Of a DNA stretch of 64,000 bases, positions 1 through 8,153 are shown in pieces. Position 1 is the stretch's first letter. Each line of letters begins with the position of its first letter. The position numbers and the translations under genes were made by a program. The DNA is taken from assembly GCA_045617105.1 (NCBI GenBank), contig JAZLHW010000048.1, positions 21,189-85,188 of the forward strand, read 5' to 3'. The notes beneath the pieces are model-generated. The model was given only the letters and a program-made list of their open reading frames with translations, was not told the DNA's origin and made no database searches. Source of the DNA: CALELM01 sp045617105. GTDB taxonomy: Bacteria; Bacillota; Negativicutes; Selenomonadales; Selenomonadaceae.

Positions 1-504
1 GCGATTGACCATGAAATCCTCCAAATTTCGTTCCTTTCGCTGAAGCATCTGTGACAAGACGAAGCTTATCCCAATTTCCATCATGTTCCCAATGCCAAGG
101 TTTTGAATGGTCTGCATACTGAGAGAAACTGGATAAGAAAAAAACTTGCGGCGGTAGAGAATACGGGACACTCGATTGCGGTTCAGCAGAACCTCATCCT
201 CCCTCTCAGGATTTGGCCCATTTTCCTCCAGCTTCGACTCCCTTTCCAAAAGCTTGTCATCCAATGCAGGTGCTCCCTGCAAGGGCAGAAGCTCCTTCCA
301 TAGCTTTACTACCTCTTGATTCTTTGAAAAGAATCGATGCCCGCCTATATCCATGCGGTTTCCCTTGTAATTCACCGTGCGGGAAATCCCCCCCACAAAA
401 TCTTCCTGCTCCAAAATAATGGGATGAATATCTGTATTCTTGAGCAAATAATACGCAGCCGTAAGACCTGCAGGACCTGCTCCTATAATAATTGCCTTTT
501 TCAA
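1..504 (-). CDS. FAD-dependent amine-oxidase-like oxidoreductase, N-terminal part
   Basis: The visible 168 residues are the N-terminus; the gene runs off the left edge. It opens with a Rossmann dinucleotide-binding motif (KKAIIIGAGPAGLTAAYYLL) followed by an acidic strand end (ILEQEDFVGG) and the run GISRTVNYKG-NRMDIGGHRF, the pattern of FAD proteins related to UDP-galactopyranose mutase, phytoene desaturase and protoporphyrinogen oxidase. FAD binding is well supported; the substrate cannot be told from this part. The start is TTG at 502-504 behind the ribosome-binding site GGGGAGAG. A promoter lies just upstream. It is transcribed alone, away from htpX, across a 331-bp AT-rich gap. Confidence 0.8.
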   Translation of the reverse strand, partial: MKKAIIIGAGPAGLTAAYYLLKNTDIHPIILEQEDFVGGISRTVNYKGNRMDIGGHRFFSKNQEVVKLWKELLPLQGAPALDDKLLERESKLEENGPNPEREDEVLLNRNRVSRILYRRKFFSYPVSLSMQTIQNLGIGNMMEIGISFVLSQMLQRKERNLEDFMVNR

Positions 505-542
505 AATTCTCTCCCCTATTCCTCTACGCTTCTCTATTTGTC

Positions 543-571
543 ATTATACTAAATTTTTCAGCTATCTTCAA
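543..571 (-). promoter_or_regulatory. Sigma-A promoter of the FAD oxidoreductase gene
   Basis: On the minus strand TTGAAG (566-571), a 17-base spacer and TATAAT (543-548) stand about 40 bases upstream of the TTG start at 504. Spacing and hexamers fit a housekeeping promoter. Confidence 0.65.
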
Positions 572-607
572 TTTTTATGTTAATCTTTCATTCATTCCAG
601 TATTATC

Positions 608-742
608 ACCAATAATTATTTTATGTAATATTTATTAAACCAGCAATAGATATAGTTTTTTCGTGATTTATCTCTCTATTTTCATTTTAAATTATTTTAA
701 CTATCTAATTAAATTACCAATATTTATTTTATGTAATATAAA
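608..742. repeat. Pair of 27-bp near-identical direct repeats
   Basis: Copies at 608-634 and 716-742 both contain the exact 16-mer TTATTTTATGTAATAT (616-631 and 724-739) and begin with ACCAATA. They lie 108 bp apart in the AT-rich gap upstream of the FAD oxidoreductase promoter. They could be binding sites for a regulator or the relics of a duplication; the sequence does not decide. Confidence 0.5.
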
Positions 743-760
743 TAAATACTATTTATACTC

Positions 761-796
761 AAAAAGCCGTAACTTTTAATAAAGCTACGGCTTTTT
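761..796. terminator. Bidirectional intrinsic terminator after htpX
   Basis: AAAAAGCCGTA (761-771) pairs perfectly with TACGGCTTTTT (786-796) across a 14-base loop. Runs of A and T on the two sides give a U-tract in either direction. It lies about 40 bp downstream of the htpX stop and would end the terC-htpX transcript. Confidence 0.75.
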
Positions 797-810
797 AAAC
801 GAATATACAC

Positions 811-834
811 TAACACAATATATATATTGTGTTA
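811..834. other. Perfect 24-bp palindrome next to the htpX stop
   Basis: Positions 811-822 (TAACACAATATA) are the exact reverse complement of 823-834. The palindrome ends one base before the htpX stop codon (836-838). It has no loop and no adjacent U-tract, so it looks more like a protein-binding site than a terminator. Its role is unknown. Confidence 0.5.
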
Positions 835-835
835 A

Positions 836-1693
836 CTATCTTATTTCTCTTGCCTGTTGACGCAATCTCGCAACACGATCGCTCGTTTGTGGATGCGTAC
901 TAAAAAGGTTTGCCATGGACTTTTTGGCATTTTCCAATGGGTTGACGATGAACATGTGTGCCGTTGCAGGCGTTGCCTGTGCCATTGGCTGGGAGTTCCT
1001 TGCATAGTACTCCATCTTTTCCAAAGCATCTGCGAGATATTCCGGATGGCCGCAGATCTCACCGCCGCCATAATCTGCCTCAAACTCCCTTGAACGGGAT
1101 ATCGCCATCTGGATCAAGCCTGCCGCTAACGGTGCAATGATAATCGTTGCCAAGGATCCCAAAAATCCCCCATGCTCCTCATCATCGGAACGTCCAAAGA
1201 TTGCTGCCCACTGTGCCATATTTGCAATCCATGAAATCATCGTGGCAAAGGTTGCCGCAATCGTAGAGATCAAGATATCGTGGTGCTTCACATGCGCAAG
1301 CTCATGAGCCACGACACCCGAAAGCTCGTTGTAGTTCAAGGTTCGCATGATTCCGGTCGTCACAGCAACTGCCGCATGCTCCGGATTTCTTCCCGTAGCA
1401 AAGGCATTTGGCTCAGGCGAATCAATAATGCAGACACGAGGCATAGGAAGCTCTGCACGAGCTGCCAAATTTTCTACCATGCGGTAAAGCTCCGGTGCCT
1501 CCGAAGGCCCTATCTCCCTTGCATTGTACATCCGCAGTACCATGGAATCGCTGTTCCAATAGCTATAAAAATTCATTCCGATAGCAATCACAAACATAAT
1601 GCTTGCACCGTGCGAACCTCCGATAGCCCCGCCAACTGCCACCAGCACGCCCATCAAAAGCGCCATCAGTATTGTTGTTTTTACGGTATTCAT
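836..1693 (-). CDS. htpX: HtpX membrane metalloprotease (M48B)
   Basis: This 285-residue protein is a membrane-anchored zinc endopeptidase that degrades damaged or misfolded membrane proteins from the cytoplasmic side. Two hydrophobic segments (about residues 8-24 and 30-45) precede the catalytic motif HELAH (H130, E131, H134); the third zinc ligand is the Glu of REFEAD near residue 203. A second hydrophobic pair lies at about 140-195. Length is normal for the family. The start follows a clear AAGGAGG site and sits 3 bp after the terC stop, so the two genes are probably co-transcribed from the promoter upstream of the Mn riboswitch. Confidence 0.95.
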   Translation of the reverse strand: MNTVKTTILMALLMGVLVAVGGAIGGSHGASIMFVIAIGMNFYSYWNSDSMVLRMYNAREIGPSEAPELYRMVENLAARAELPMPRVCIIDSPEPNAFATGRNPEHAAVAVTTGIMRTLNYNELSGVVAHELAHVKHHDILISTIAATFATMISWIANMAQWAAIFGRSDDEEHGGFLGSLATIIIAPLAAGLIQMAISRSREFEADYGGGEICGHPEYLADALEKMEYYARNSQPMAQATPATAHMFIVNPLENAKKSMANLFSTHPQTSDRVARLRQQAREIR

Positions 1694-1696
1694 GTC

Positions 1697-2404
1697 TTAT
1701 TCCTCCTTATTTTTCCCATGAGAACGCTTGTACCAGCCTATCGCCAGCACGACAATAATAAAAATAACCTTCAGCGGCACAGCATAATCTATCAGAATAC
1801 TTCCCATCGCCTCATCGCTCGTCATCAACTCCGCCGCCGTATAGGCTAAAATAGCAGAGCCCATATAAATGAGGGCAGGTATCTTCTTCATCAGCATCAA
1901 GAAAAGCTGCGCCCCGCAGAGGACAATAGGAATGCTTACAAGCAAACCGCAGATGATCAAACTCCATTTCCCTTCTGGAACGGTATTGGCAACACCTGCC
2001 AAAGAAAGAATGTTGTCAATGCTCATGATGAAATCTGCTATCAAGATCGTCTTGACCGCTGCCCAGAAGCTTGCAGGCTGCTCTCCCTCCTTTAACTCTC
2101 CCTTATTCTCTGTCACCAGCTTGACAGCGATATAGAGAAGTGCTGCACCTCCGATAAATTCCAAATAAGGTGCTGCCAGCAAGCTAGTTGCAAACAAGGT
2201 ACAAACGATACGAATTAGGACAGCCCCCATGCCGCCAATAAAGATCGCCTTCCCCCTGTTATGCTCCGGCAGGTTCTTGCAGGCAAGCGCGATCAAAATT
2301 GCATTGTCCCCCGAAAGAATGATATCCAGCATCAAGATTCCTGTCAAAGCTGCGATCCACTCCGGAGAAAACATTCCACTAAATAAATTTTCCAATACAC
2401 TCAT
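1697..2404 (-). CDS. TerC-family integral membrane protein, probable Mn exporter
   Basis: About 235 residues with seven or so hydrophobic helices. It carries the two TerC signatures with intramembrane acidic residues: MLDIILSGDNA near the N-terminus and IADFIMSIDNIL in the middle. TerC/YkoY proteins are linked to manganese export and metalation of secreted enzymes. The start is the ATG at 2402-2404 preceded by AAAAGGAGATG; an upstream in-frame extension would run through the riboswitch terminator and is not believable. The yybP-ykoY riboswitch directly in front supports a role in Mn homeostasis. htpX follows after 3 bp. Confidence 0.9.
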   Translation of the reverse strand: MSVLENLFSGMFSPEWIAALTGILMLDIILSGDNAILIALACKNLPEHNRGKAIFIGGMGAVLIRIVCTLFATSLLAAPYLEFIGGAALLYIAVKLVTENKGELKEGEQPASFWAAVKTILIADFIMSIDNILSLAGVANTVPEGKWSLIICGLLVSIPIVLCGAQLFLMLMKKIPALIYMGSAILAYTAAELMTSDEAMGSILIDYAVPLKVIFIIVVLAIGWYKRSHGKNKEE

Positions 2405-2440
2405 CTCCTTTTCCTCAAATGCAGCCTGCATCTGAGATAC

Positions 2441-2494
2441 AAAAAGACCTTGTTCCACGAAAAAACAAAAGGTTCTTTCATGGAACAAGGTCTT
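2441..2494 (-). terminator. Riboswitch-controlled terminator upstream of terC
   Basis: A perfect 14-bp stem (2444-2457 with 2481-2494, arm AAGACCTTGTTCCA) is followed on the minus strand by a U-tract (2441-2445). It lies between the aptamer and the terC ribosome-binding site, as expected for a ligand-relieved transcription terminator. Confidence 0.85.
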
Positions 2495-2507
2495 GCTTAC
2501 AACAAAT

Positions 2508-2575
2508 GCCGGCCACACCGGGCGGAAAAACCGCCGTACTGACGATGCCTGACCGTTAGGCTACTCCCCTTGTTA
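2508..2575 (-). promoter_or_regulatory. yybP-ykoY manganese riboswitch aptamer
   Basis: On the minus strand the segment has the conserved blocks of the yybP-ykoY class: GGGGAGTAGC at the 5' side, then ATCGTCAGTACGG, then a CCGGC-rich closing arm. This RNA class senses Mn2+ and commonly precedes TerC/YkoY-type exporters, usually turning them on at high Mn. The gene context matches exactly. Confidence 0.85.
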
Positions 2576-2590
2576 AGAATCTATGTAAGT

Positions 2591-2619
2591 ACTATATCAT
2601 ATCCCTGTTCAACTTGCAA
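2591..2619 (-). promoter_or_regulatory. Promoter of the terC-htpX riboswitch transcript
   Basis: TTGCAA (2614-2619), a 17-base spacer and TATAGT (2591-2596) on the minus strand start transcription just before the aptamer. The promoter begins 7 bp downstream of the gyrB stop. Confidence 0.6.
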
Positions 2620-2625
2620 GCAAAA

Positions 2626-4659
2626 TCAAATATCAAGATTCTTGACCAGCTTCGCATTTTCTTCAATGAACTGACGGCGCGGCTCTACCTTATCTCCCAT
2701 AAGAATCGTAAAAAGCTCATCGGCAAGCTCTGCATCCTCCATGTCCACCCGCAGCATCGTGCGTCCTTCTGGATCCATCGTGGTTTCCCAAAGCTGCTCC
2801 GGATTCATCTCACCAAGACCTTTGTAGCGCTGTACCGTGATACCATCACGTCCAACCTCATCCAATTTCTTTGCCAGTTCCTCATCACTGTAGGTATACC
2901 AATTCTTTTTCCCCTTGCGTACCTGATAAAGAGGAGGCTGCGCAATGAACACATGCCCATGCTCAATAAGCGGCTTCATGTAACGATAGAAGAACGTCAA
3001 AAGAAGCGTCCTTATATGCGCACCGTCAACATCGGCATCTGTCATAATGATGATCTTGCCGTAACGCCTCTTGGAAAGGTCAAAATCATCACTGATCCCC
3101 GTACCGAATGCCGTAATCATTGTACGGATCTCAGCATTGGCAAAAATCTTGTCCAAACGTGCCTTTTCCACGTTCAAAATCTTGCCTCTTAGCGGCAGGA
3201 TCGCCTGAAACCTGCGATCACGTCCCTGCTTGGCAGAACCGCCTGCAGAATCTCCCTCCACGATATAGATCTCTGCCTGCTCCGGATCCTTCACCGAGCA
3301 ATCTGCCAACTTTCCGGGAAGGCTTGATACCTCCAGTGCATTCTTTCGCCTCGTCAGCTCACGAGCCTTGCGGGCAGCTTCCCTCGCCCTCGCCGCCATG
3401 ATTGCCTTGTCAATGATTTTCTTGGTAATGGCAGGATTTTCCTCAAAATACTCGGAAAGTCCCTCTGTCACAATGGAATCCACAATGCCGCGAACCTCGG
3501 AATTTCCAAGCTTCGTCTTGGTCTGTCCCTCAAACTGCGGCTCCCGAATCTTCAAGCTGATGACACAGGTAAGTCCTTCTCGAATGTCCTCGCCTGAGAG
3601 ATTGCTGTCATTGTTTTTCAGGATATTTTGCTTGCGGGCAAAATCATTGGCAGCACGGGTAAGTGCCAGCTTGAAGCCTGCCAGATGCGTTCCGCCCTCT
3701 TCCGTATTGATGTTATTGACGAAGCTATAAATATTTTCCTGATAGCTGTCATTGTACTGCAAAGCAATTTCTACAACAGTGTCGTCCTTCGTCCCATTAA
3801 AGTAGATTGGCTCAGGATTGATTTTTTCCTTCTTTCGGTTCAAATGCTCCACAAAGGAACTGATTCCTCCATCGAAATGGAAGCTTTCAGACTTCCCGCC
3901 CTCTCGCTCGTCCTTCAACTGGATCGTAATGCCATGATTCAAGAAGGAAAGCTCACGCAGGCGATGGCGGAGCGTTTCATAGCTGTATTCCAAAACGGTA
4001 AAAATCTCAGGATCTGGGCAAAAATGGACACGGGTTCCCGTAACTTCCGTATCTCCCGTAACCGTCAAGGACTTTTCCGTTACACCGCGCAGGAAGGAGA
4101 TCTCATGAATCTTCCCGTCACGCTTTACCTGCACATCCATCGAAGTAGACAGGGCATTGACAACCGAAACGCCAACGCCGTGCAGTCCTCCCGATACCTT
4201 GTATCCATCGCCGCCAAACTTGCCTCCTGCATGAAGAACCGTAAGAACGACCTCCACTGCCGGCTTTCCGCTTTCGTGCATGTCAACCGGAATTCCTCGT
4301 CCATTATCCTGAACCGTAATGCTGTTGTCCTCATGGATCACAACCTCAATGCAGTCACAATATCCTGCCAATGCCTCATCGATGGAATTGTCCACCACCT
4401 CATACACGAGATGATGAAGCCCTCTCTCTGATGTGCTTCCGATATACATGCCCGGACGCTTGCGGACAGCCTCCAGCCCCTCCAAAATCTGAATCTGCTC
4501 CGCACCGTAGTCACCCTCCACCGCAGTGACCTCAACGGCATCCTCATTCATGTGGATCTCTACACCTTCCCTGTCAGGCCCCTGCTCCATGATTTCCTCA
4601 AGAACCTCACGACCATCTAACAGGCTCTGCTGTTCTGTCTTATCATTTTCCATTGCCAT
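2626..4659 (-). CDS. gyrB: DNA gyrase subunit B
   Basis: The ATPase subunit of gyrase, 677 residues. It has the GHKL ATP-binding motifs (DNSIDEALAG, GRGIPVDMH, GGLHGVGVSVVNALS), the TOPRIM metal site (EGDSAGGSAKQGRDR and DADVDGAHI) and the C-terminal QRYKGLGEMNPEQLW. An acidic N-terminal extension of about 50 residues precedes the usual beginning (QILEGLEAVRKRPGMYIG). A GGGGAG site lies 8 bases before the ATG. It ends the dnaA-dnaN-S4-recF-dciA-gyrB run; only 6 bp separate it from the dciA-like gene. No terminator is visible before the terC promoter. Confidence 0.97.
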   Translation of the reverse strand: MAMENDKTEQQSLLDGREVLEEIMEQGPDREGVEIHMNEDAVEVTAVEGDYGAEQIQILEGLEAVRKRPGMYIGSTSERGLHHLVYEVVDNSIDEALAGYCDCIEVVIHEDNSITVQDNGRGIPVDMHESGKPAVEVVLTVLHAGGKFGGDGYKVSGGLHGVGVSVVNALSTSMDVQVKRDGKIHEISFLRGVTEKSLTVTGDTEVTGTRVHFCPDPEIFTVLEYSYETLRHRLRELSFLNHGITIQLKDEREGGKSESFHFDGGISSFVEHLNRKKEKINPEPIYFNGTKDDTVVEIALQYNDSYQENIYSFVNNINTEEGGTHLAGFKLALTRAANDFARKQNILKNNDSNLSGEDIREGLTCVISLKIREPQFEGQTKTKLGNSEVRGIVDSIVTEGLSEYFEENPAITKKIIDKAIMAARAREAARKARELTRRKNALEVSSLPGKLADCSVKDPEQAEIYIVEGDSAGGSAKQGRDRRFQAILPLRGKILNVEKARLDKIFANAEIRTMITAFGTGISDDFDLSKRRYGKIIIMTDADVDGAHIRTLLLTFFYRYMKPLIEHGHVFIAQPPLYQVRKGKKNWYTYSDEELAKKLDEVGRDGITVQRYKGLGEMNPEQLWETTMDPEGRTMLRVDMEDAELADELFTILMGDKVEPRRQFIEENAKLVKNLDI

Positions 4660-4665
4660 AGAAAC

Positions 4666-5652
4666 TTACTCCCCTATCTTTTTCTCTGCATAAAACGACC
4701 CATCTGCCCTTTTTCCGTGTCTTGACGAAATATAATCCCGCCTGCGTACCGGCTTGAATTTTTCCATCTTGGGTGACTGTGCCAAATCAAAACGAAGATC
4801 GTACATCGTCTTTCTTATGATATCCTCTGTCAAGCATTGCGGCGGCAGACATTTGTAGAGCATAACCAACCGCTTGGCTTCCAGCGTATCCAACTGATCC
4901 AATCTCGCTTCCTTTGCCCATATCTGCACCAAAGAAGCCCGCTGGCTGTTTAGCATATAGGTCGTGCATTCCGGCACATTTACCTTAACTTCCTTATAGG
5001 AAGCCCAAGGTATATCCTGCAAGACCTTGCGAACCTCCTGACGAAGCCATGCCTCATGCTTTCCCTTGCAAACCGAACAACGAAGCTCCTTTTTTGGGCA
5101 AAGAGCACTGCAATCCTTGCAGACATGCCATTCTTTCTCCTTCTTGAGCTTCGCTAGCTGCTGGTGCTTTATAGAAAGCCTCAGCAGATGTTTTTTCAGT
5201 TCCTCATCTTCAACATTTTCGCATTGAACACGAATTTCTTGAAGCTCCGCCTCCGTGAGATTCACCTGCCGCAATTTTTTTTCAAAGTGAAAATCTTCTT
5301 CCTTTCCAAATTCACCTGAAATATCTGTAGGAGAGAAAGTTTGCTGCCTTTTTCCGAATCGAATTTCCCTTACCAGCCTTTCTCCGGCACAGTTATTGAC
5401 GAGCTGAAGGATCTCCAGCTGCCTCATTTGTATTTCGTTACGCCAAGACGGATTTTCTGCATAAAGCCAAAGCGTTTTCCCCTCTATGCCTACAGCTTGG
5501 ACATTTTGAGCAATCATCTGTCCTACAAGGCTTTGCCAACGGCACAGAACAAAATGACGGCGATACAGCTTCTCGGCCTTTGCGCCAAGGGAATGAATAC
5601 TTTTGGGCAAGATCCTGTCCAACAGCTCCAGCCCAGGGGTTCGTGTCTCCAT
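4666..5652 (-). CDS. DUF721 (DciA-like) protein with C-terminal zinc knuckles
   Basis: The first 110 residues form a DUF721 domain (RRHFVLCRWQSLVGQMIAQ, then the hydrophobic WLYAENPSWRNEIQMRQLEI). This domain defines DciA, the ancestral loader or partner of the replicative helicase DnaB. A charged linker follows, then paired knuckles CKDC-x12-CSVC at about 190-210 and a basic tail. The C-terminal half is not part of standard DciA and makes the protein about 328 residues, roughly twice the usual size. Start chosen at ATG 5650-5652 behind GAGGTGAAAGG; a GTG three codons earlier is inside that site. The position between recF and gyrB supports a replication role. Confidence 0.75.
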   Translation of the reverse strand: METRTPGLELLDRILPKSIHSLGAKAEKLYRRHFVLCRWQSLVGQMIAQNVQAVGIEGKTLWLYAENPSWRNEIQMRQLEILQLVNNCAGERLVREIRFGKRQQTFSPTDISGEFGKEEDFHFEKKLRQVNLTEAELQEIRVQCENVEDEELKKHLLRLSIKHQQLAKLKKEKEWHVCKDCSALCPKKELRCSVCKGKHEAWLRQEVRKVLQDIPWASYKEVKVNVPECTTYMLNSQRASLVQIWAKEARLDQLDTLEAKRLVMLYKCLPPQCLTEDIIRKTMYDLRFDLAQSPKMEKFKPVRRRDYISSRHGKRADGSFYAEKKIGE

Positions 5653-5688
5653 TCCTTTCACCTCTTGCTTGCAGAAACATCACTTTCG

Positions 5689-6795
5689 TTACAGCTTCCG
5701 TATTCTTCCCTGCGATACCTCATAATATGCCCCAACACGTTCTTTTGGGAAATATGCTTCCTCTGTCGCAGTAACCAGCGTCTGTATTTTTTCCTTGCAA
5801 ATAAAATCCAAAAGCTGCCTGCGCCTTGCGGCATCCAACTCACTCATCACATCGTCCAGCAAAAGAATCGGATATTCTCCCGTTTCCGAACGCAGAAACT
5901 CCAGCTCCGAAAGCTTCAGTGCAAGCGCTCCCGTTCTCTGCTGTCCTTGAGAACCAAAGGAACGAAGATTGATTTCGTTAACCTCCAAAACCAAATCATC
6001 ATGATGAGGTCCAATGCTTGTACTTCCCCGCAAAATATCCTTTTCCCTAAAAGCTCTCAGCTTATTATTATACCATGCCTCTAGGTCGTTTGTCATTTCT
6101 CCTTTGTCCATGCCCCGAATCTCATAGAGAACAGACAGCTTTTCCTGCTGGCTGGAAATTCTCCCCTGCACCATTTCTGCGATACGGTTCAGTTTTTGGA
6201 TAGATTCCTTGCGCTTCCTCGTAATCTTTGCAGCCGTTTCCGCCAGCTGAACGTCCCACAGATCAAGCATCGATTCCGATGATCTCCGCTCACGAATACT
6301 CTTGAGCAGTGTATTCCTTTGCGAAAGAATCCGATGATACTGTAAAAGCGACTGGTAGTAGGAAGGGCTTGCCTGAGAAATCTCCCCATCTAGGAAACGC
6401 CGTCTTCCCAAAGGAGCCCCCTTTATCAGAAAAAGATCCTCCGGAGAAAAGAGAACCGTATGGAGCTTTCCTATCATTTCCTTGGGAGGAATTTGCTGTC
6501 CGTTGGAAATGATCTTCCTGCGTTCCTCCCTGCTGAACTTAAGCTCCATTACCTGCGAGATCCCCATCCGTTCATAAGCAATGCGAGCATAGCCTTCCTT
6601 CTGGTCCCAAAGAATCAGTTCCGTATCCGTGCGTGTCCTATGGGAATGTCCCAAGGAAGCATAGTAAATAGCTTCCATAACATTCGTTTTTCCTTGCGCG
6701 TTTTGACCTAAAAAGATATTGATTCCATGCTCCAATTCCAGATCCAAGGAAGAATAGTTTCTATAATTTCTCAATGATAAAGAATGAACATACAT
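5689..6795 (-). CDS. recF: RecF recombination mediator
   Basis: A 368-residue SMC-like ATPase that helps load RecA at single-strand gaps and stalled forks. It shows the Walker A sequence GQNAQGKTN near residue 30, a central helical region, the ABC-type signature FGSQGQQRTGALALK and Walker B with its neighbour (PILLLDDVMSELD). The C-terminal VTATEEAYF corresponds to the switch region of the family. Length is typical. It follows the small S4 gene by 3 bp in the origin-proximal operon. Confidence 0.96.
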   Translation of the reverse strand: MYVHSLSLRNYRNYSSLDLELEHGINIFLGQNAQGKTNVMEAIYYASLGHSHRTRTDTELILWDQKEGYARIAYERMGISQVMELKFSREERRKIISNGQQIPPKEMIGKLHTVLFSPEDLFLIKGAPLGRRRFLDGEISQASPSYYQSLLQYHRILSQRNTLLKSIRERRSSESMLDLWDVQLAETAAKITRKRKESIQKLNRIAEMVQGRISSQQEKLSVLYEIRGMDKGEMTNDLEAWYNNKLRAFREKDILRGSTSIGPHHDDLVLEVNEINLRSFGSQGQQRTGALALKLSELEFLRSETGEYPILLLDDVMSELDAARRRQLLDFICKEKIQTLVTATEEAYFPKERVGAYYEVSQGRIRKL

Positions 6796-6798
6796 TCC

Positions 6799-7020
6799 TC
6801 AGCATTCCTTTCGGACGACCTTCCATGCACCAATTCCCTCGATCTCGATGATATCTCCTGCATGAAGCTTGCGTCTTTTCGCAGATTCCGTTTCTCCATT
6901 TTTCTTGATACGTCGTTCCTCCAAAAGTGACTTGATCTCTCCTCCCGAGGACAAGATCCCTGCCCATTTCAGGAATTGATCCAACTGGATCTCCTCTGTT
7001 TCAATAACAACTTCTTCCAT
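6799..7020 (-). CDS. S4-domain RNA-binding protein (YaaA/RlbA type)
   Basis: A 73-residue protein made of one S4 RNA-binding fold: LDQFLKWAGILSSGGEIKSL followed by RRIKKNGETESAKRRKLHAGD. In many Firmicutes a gene of this family sits between dnaN and recF, as here; it is thought to act in ribosome biogenesis. The start is ATG 7018-7020, preceded by GCAGGGAGGG. It lies 20 bp after the dnaN stop and 3 bp before recF. Confidence 0.88.
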   Translation of the reverse strand: MEEVVIETEEIQLDQFLKWAGILSSGGEIKSLLEERRIKKNGETESAKRRKLHAGDIIEIEGIGAWKVVRKEC

Positions 7021-7040
7021 GCAAAACCCTCCCTGCAAAA

Positions 7041-8153
7041 TCAATGATTGGTGCGAACAGGCGTAACAATATAAGTAAATTCAGTATCATCACCATCTCG
7101 AACCATGATGGGATTCAAGCTGGAATTCAAGGAAAACATACATTCTTTTCCTGTCAAGTTCTTGAGAACATCAACAATGTAATTTGCATTGAAAGCAATA
7201 TTGACATCAGGGCCATTCACGACAGCAAGAACAGTTTCCTCCGCATATCCAATTTCTGGATTATTGGAAGAAATATGAAGCTTTCCAGAAGAAAATTCCA
7301 ATCGGATCACATTATAGTCACCTGTCTTGGCAATCAAGGAAACACGCTCCACTGCGGCATGCAGTTCTTCCTTAGAAATGGTAACCTCCGTACTGAAATC
7401 CTTGGGAATAACCCTATGATAATCAGGAAATACGCCTTCGATCAGGCGTGAGGTAATGTATATGTTCTCAAAAGCAAAGCTGATCTTGTTGTGTGAGCAG
7501 GTGACATGGACATTGATGGGAACATCAGAATCCATGATGTGCAGAAGCTCATTGAGTACCTTGGAAGGAATAATGATCTTGATTGCACCGATTGGTTCAC
7601 TAAAGTTTTCATGCTTTACGGAAAGCCGATGCGTATTGGTTGCAGCCATGGTAACAACAGTTTGGTCAATCTCCAAAAGACAGCCGGTAAAAATAGGACG
7701 GTTTTCATCAGTCGAGCAGGAAAAAACTGTTTTTTTGATTAGGTTGCGAAGAACCTTGTCTTTGATATCGAAGGAAAGAGAACCTTCAAAGGGAGGAATA
7801 ACAGGAAAATCGGAAACATTCATTCCAAGGAGCGTAAATTTCGAGTTTTCTGATTGGATATGCAGGATATTTTCCTTTGTATCAAAGCGGAAGGAAACAT
7901 TTTCCCCAGGCAGCTTGCGGACAACCTCCTGCAAATAGCGTCCAGAAACGACAAGCGTTCCTTCCTGTTCAATTTCAGCTTCTATACGGACAATAAAACC
8001 AAGATCGTAATCCGTAGCTTGAAGCTCTAAGATATTTTTCTCTGTTTTTAGATATACACCAGAAAGTATTGGGGTTTGCGGTTTGCTTGCTACTGCCTTG
8101 GAAACGATTTGAAGAGCGTTCACAAGCTCCTTTTTCATACAAGTAAATATCAT
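7041..8153 (-). CDS. dnaN: DNA polymerase III sliding clamp (beta)
   Basis: The 370-residue protein is the beta clamp that holds polymerase III on DNA. It contains three clamp domains, with typical segments MKKELVNALQIVSKAV at the N-terminus, GRYLQEVVRKLPGENVSF and RLIEGVFPDYHRVIP in the middle, and ends in the usual MVRDGDDTEFTYIVTPVRTN. The ATG at 8151-8153 follows AAGAAGGA. It sits 258 bp downstream of dnaA; that gap holds the probable unwinding site of oriC. Confidence 0.97.
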   Translation of the reverse strand: MIFTCMKKELVNALQIVSKAVASKPQTPILSGVYLKTEKNILELQATDYDLGFIVRIEAEIEQEGTLVVSGRYLQEVVRKLPGENVSFRFDTKENILHIQSENSKFTLLGMNVSDFPVIPPFEGSLSFDIKDKVLRNLIKKTVFSCSTDENRPIFTGCLLEIDQTVVTMAATNTHRLSVKHENFSEPIGAIKIIIPSKVLNELLHIMDSDVPINVHVTCSHNKISFAFENIYITSRLIEGVFPDYHRVIPKDFSTEVTISKEELHAAVERVSLIAKTGDYNVIRLEFSSGKLHISSNNPEIGYAEETVLAVVNGPDVNIAFNANYIVDVLKNLTGKECMFSLNSSLNPIMVRDGDDTEFTYIVTPVRTNH

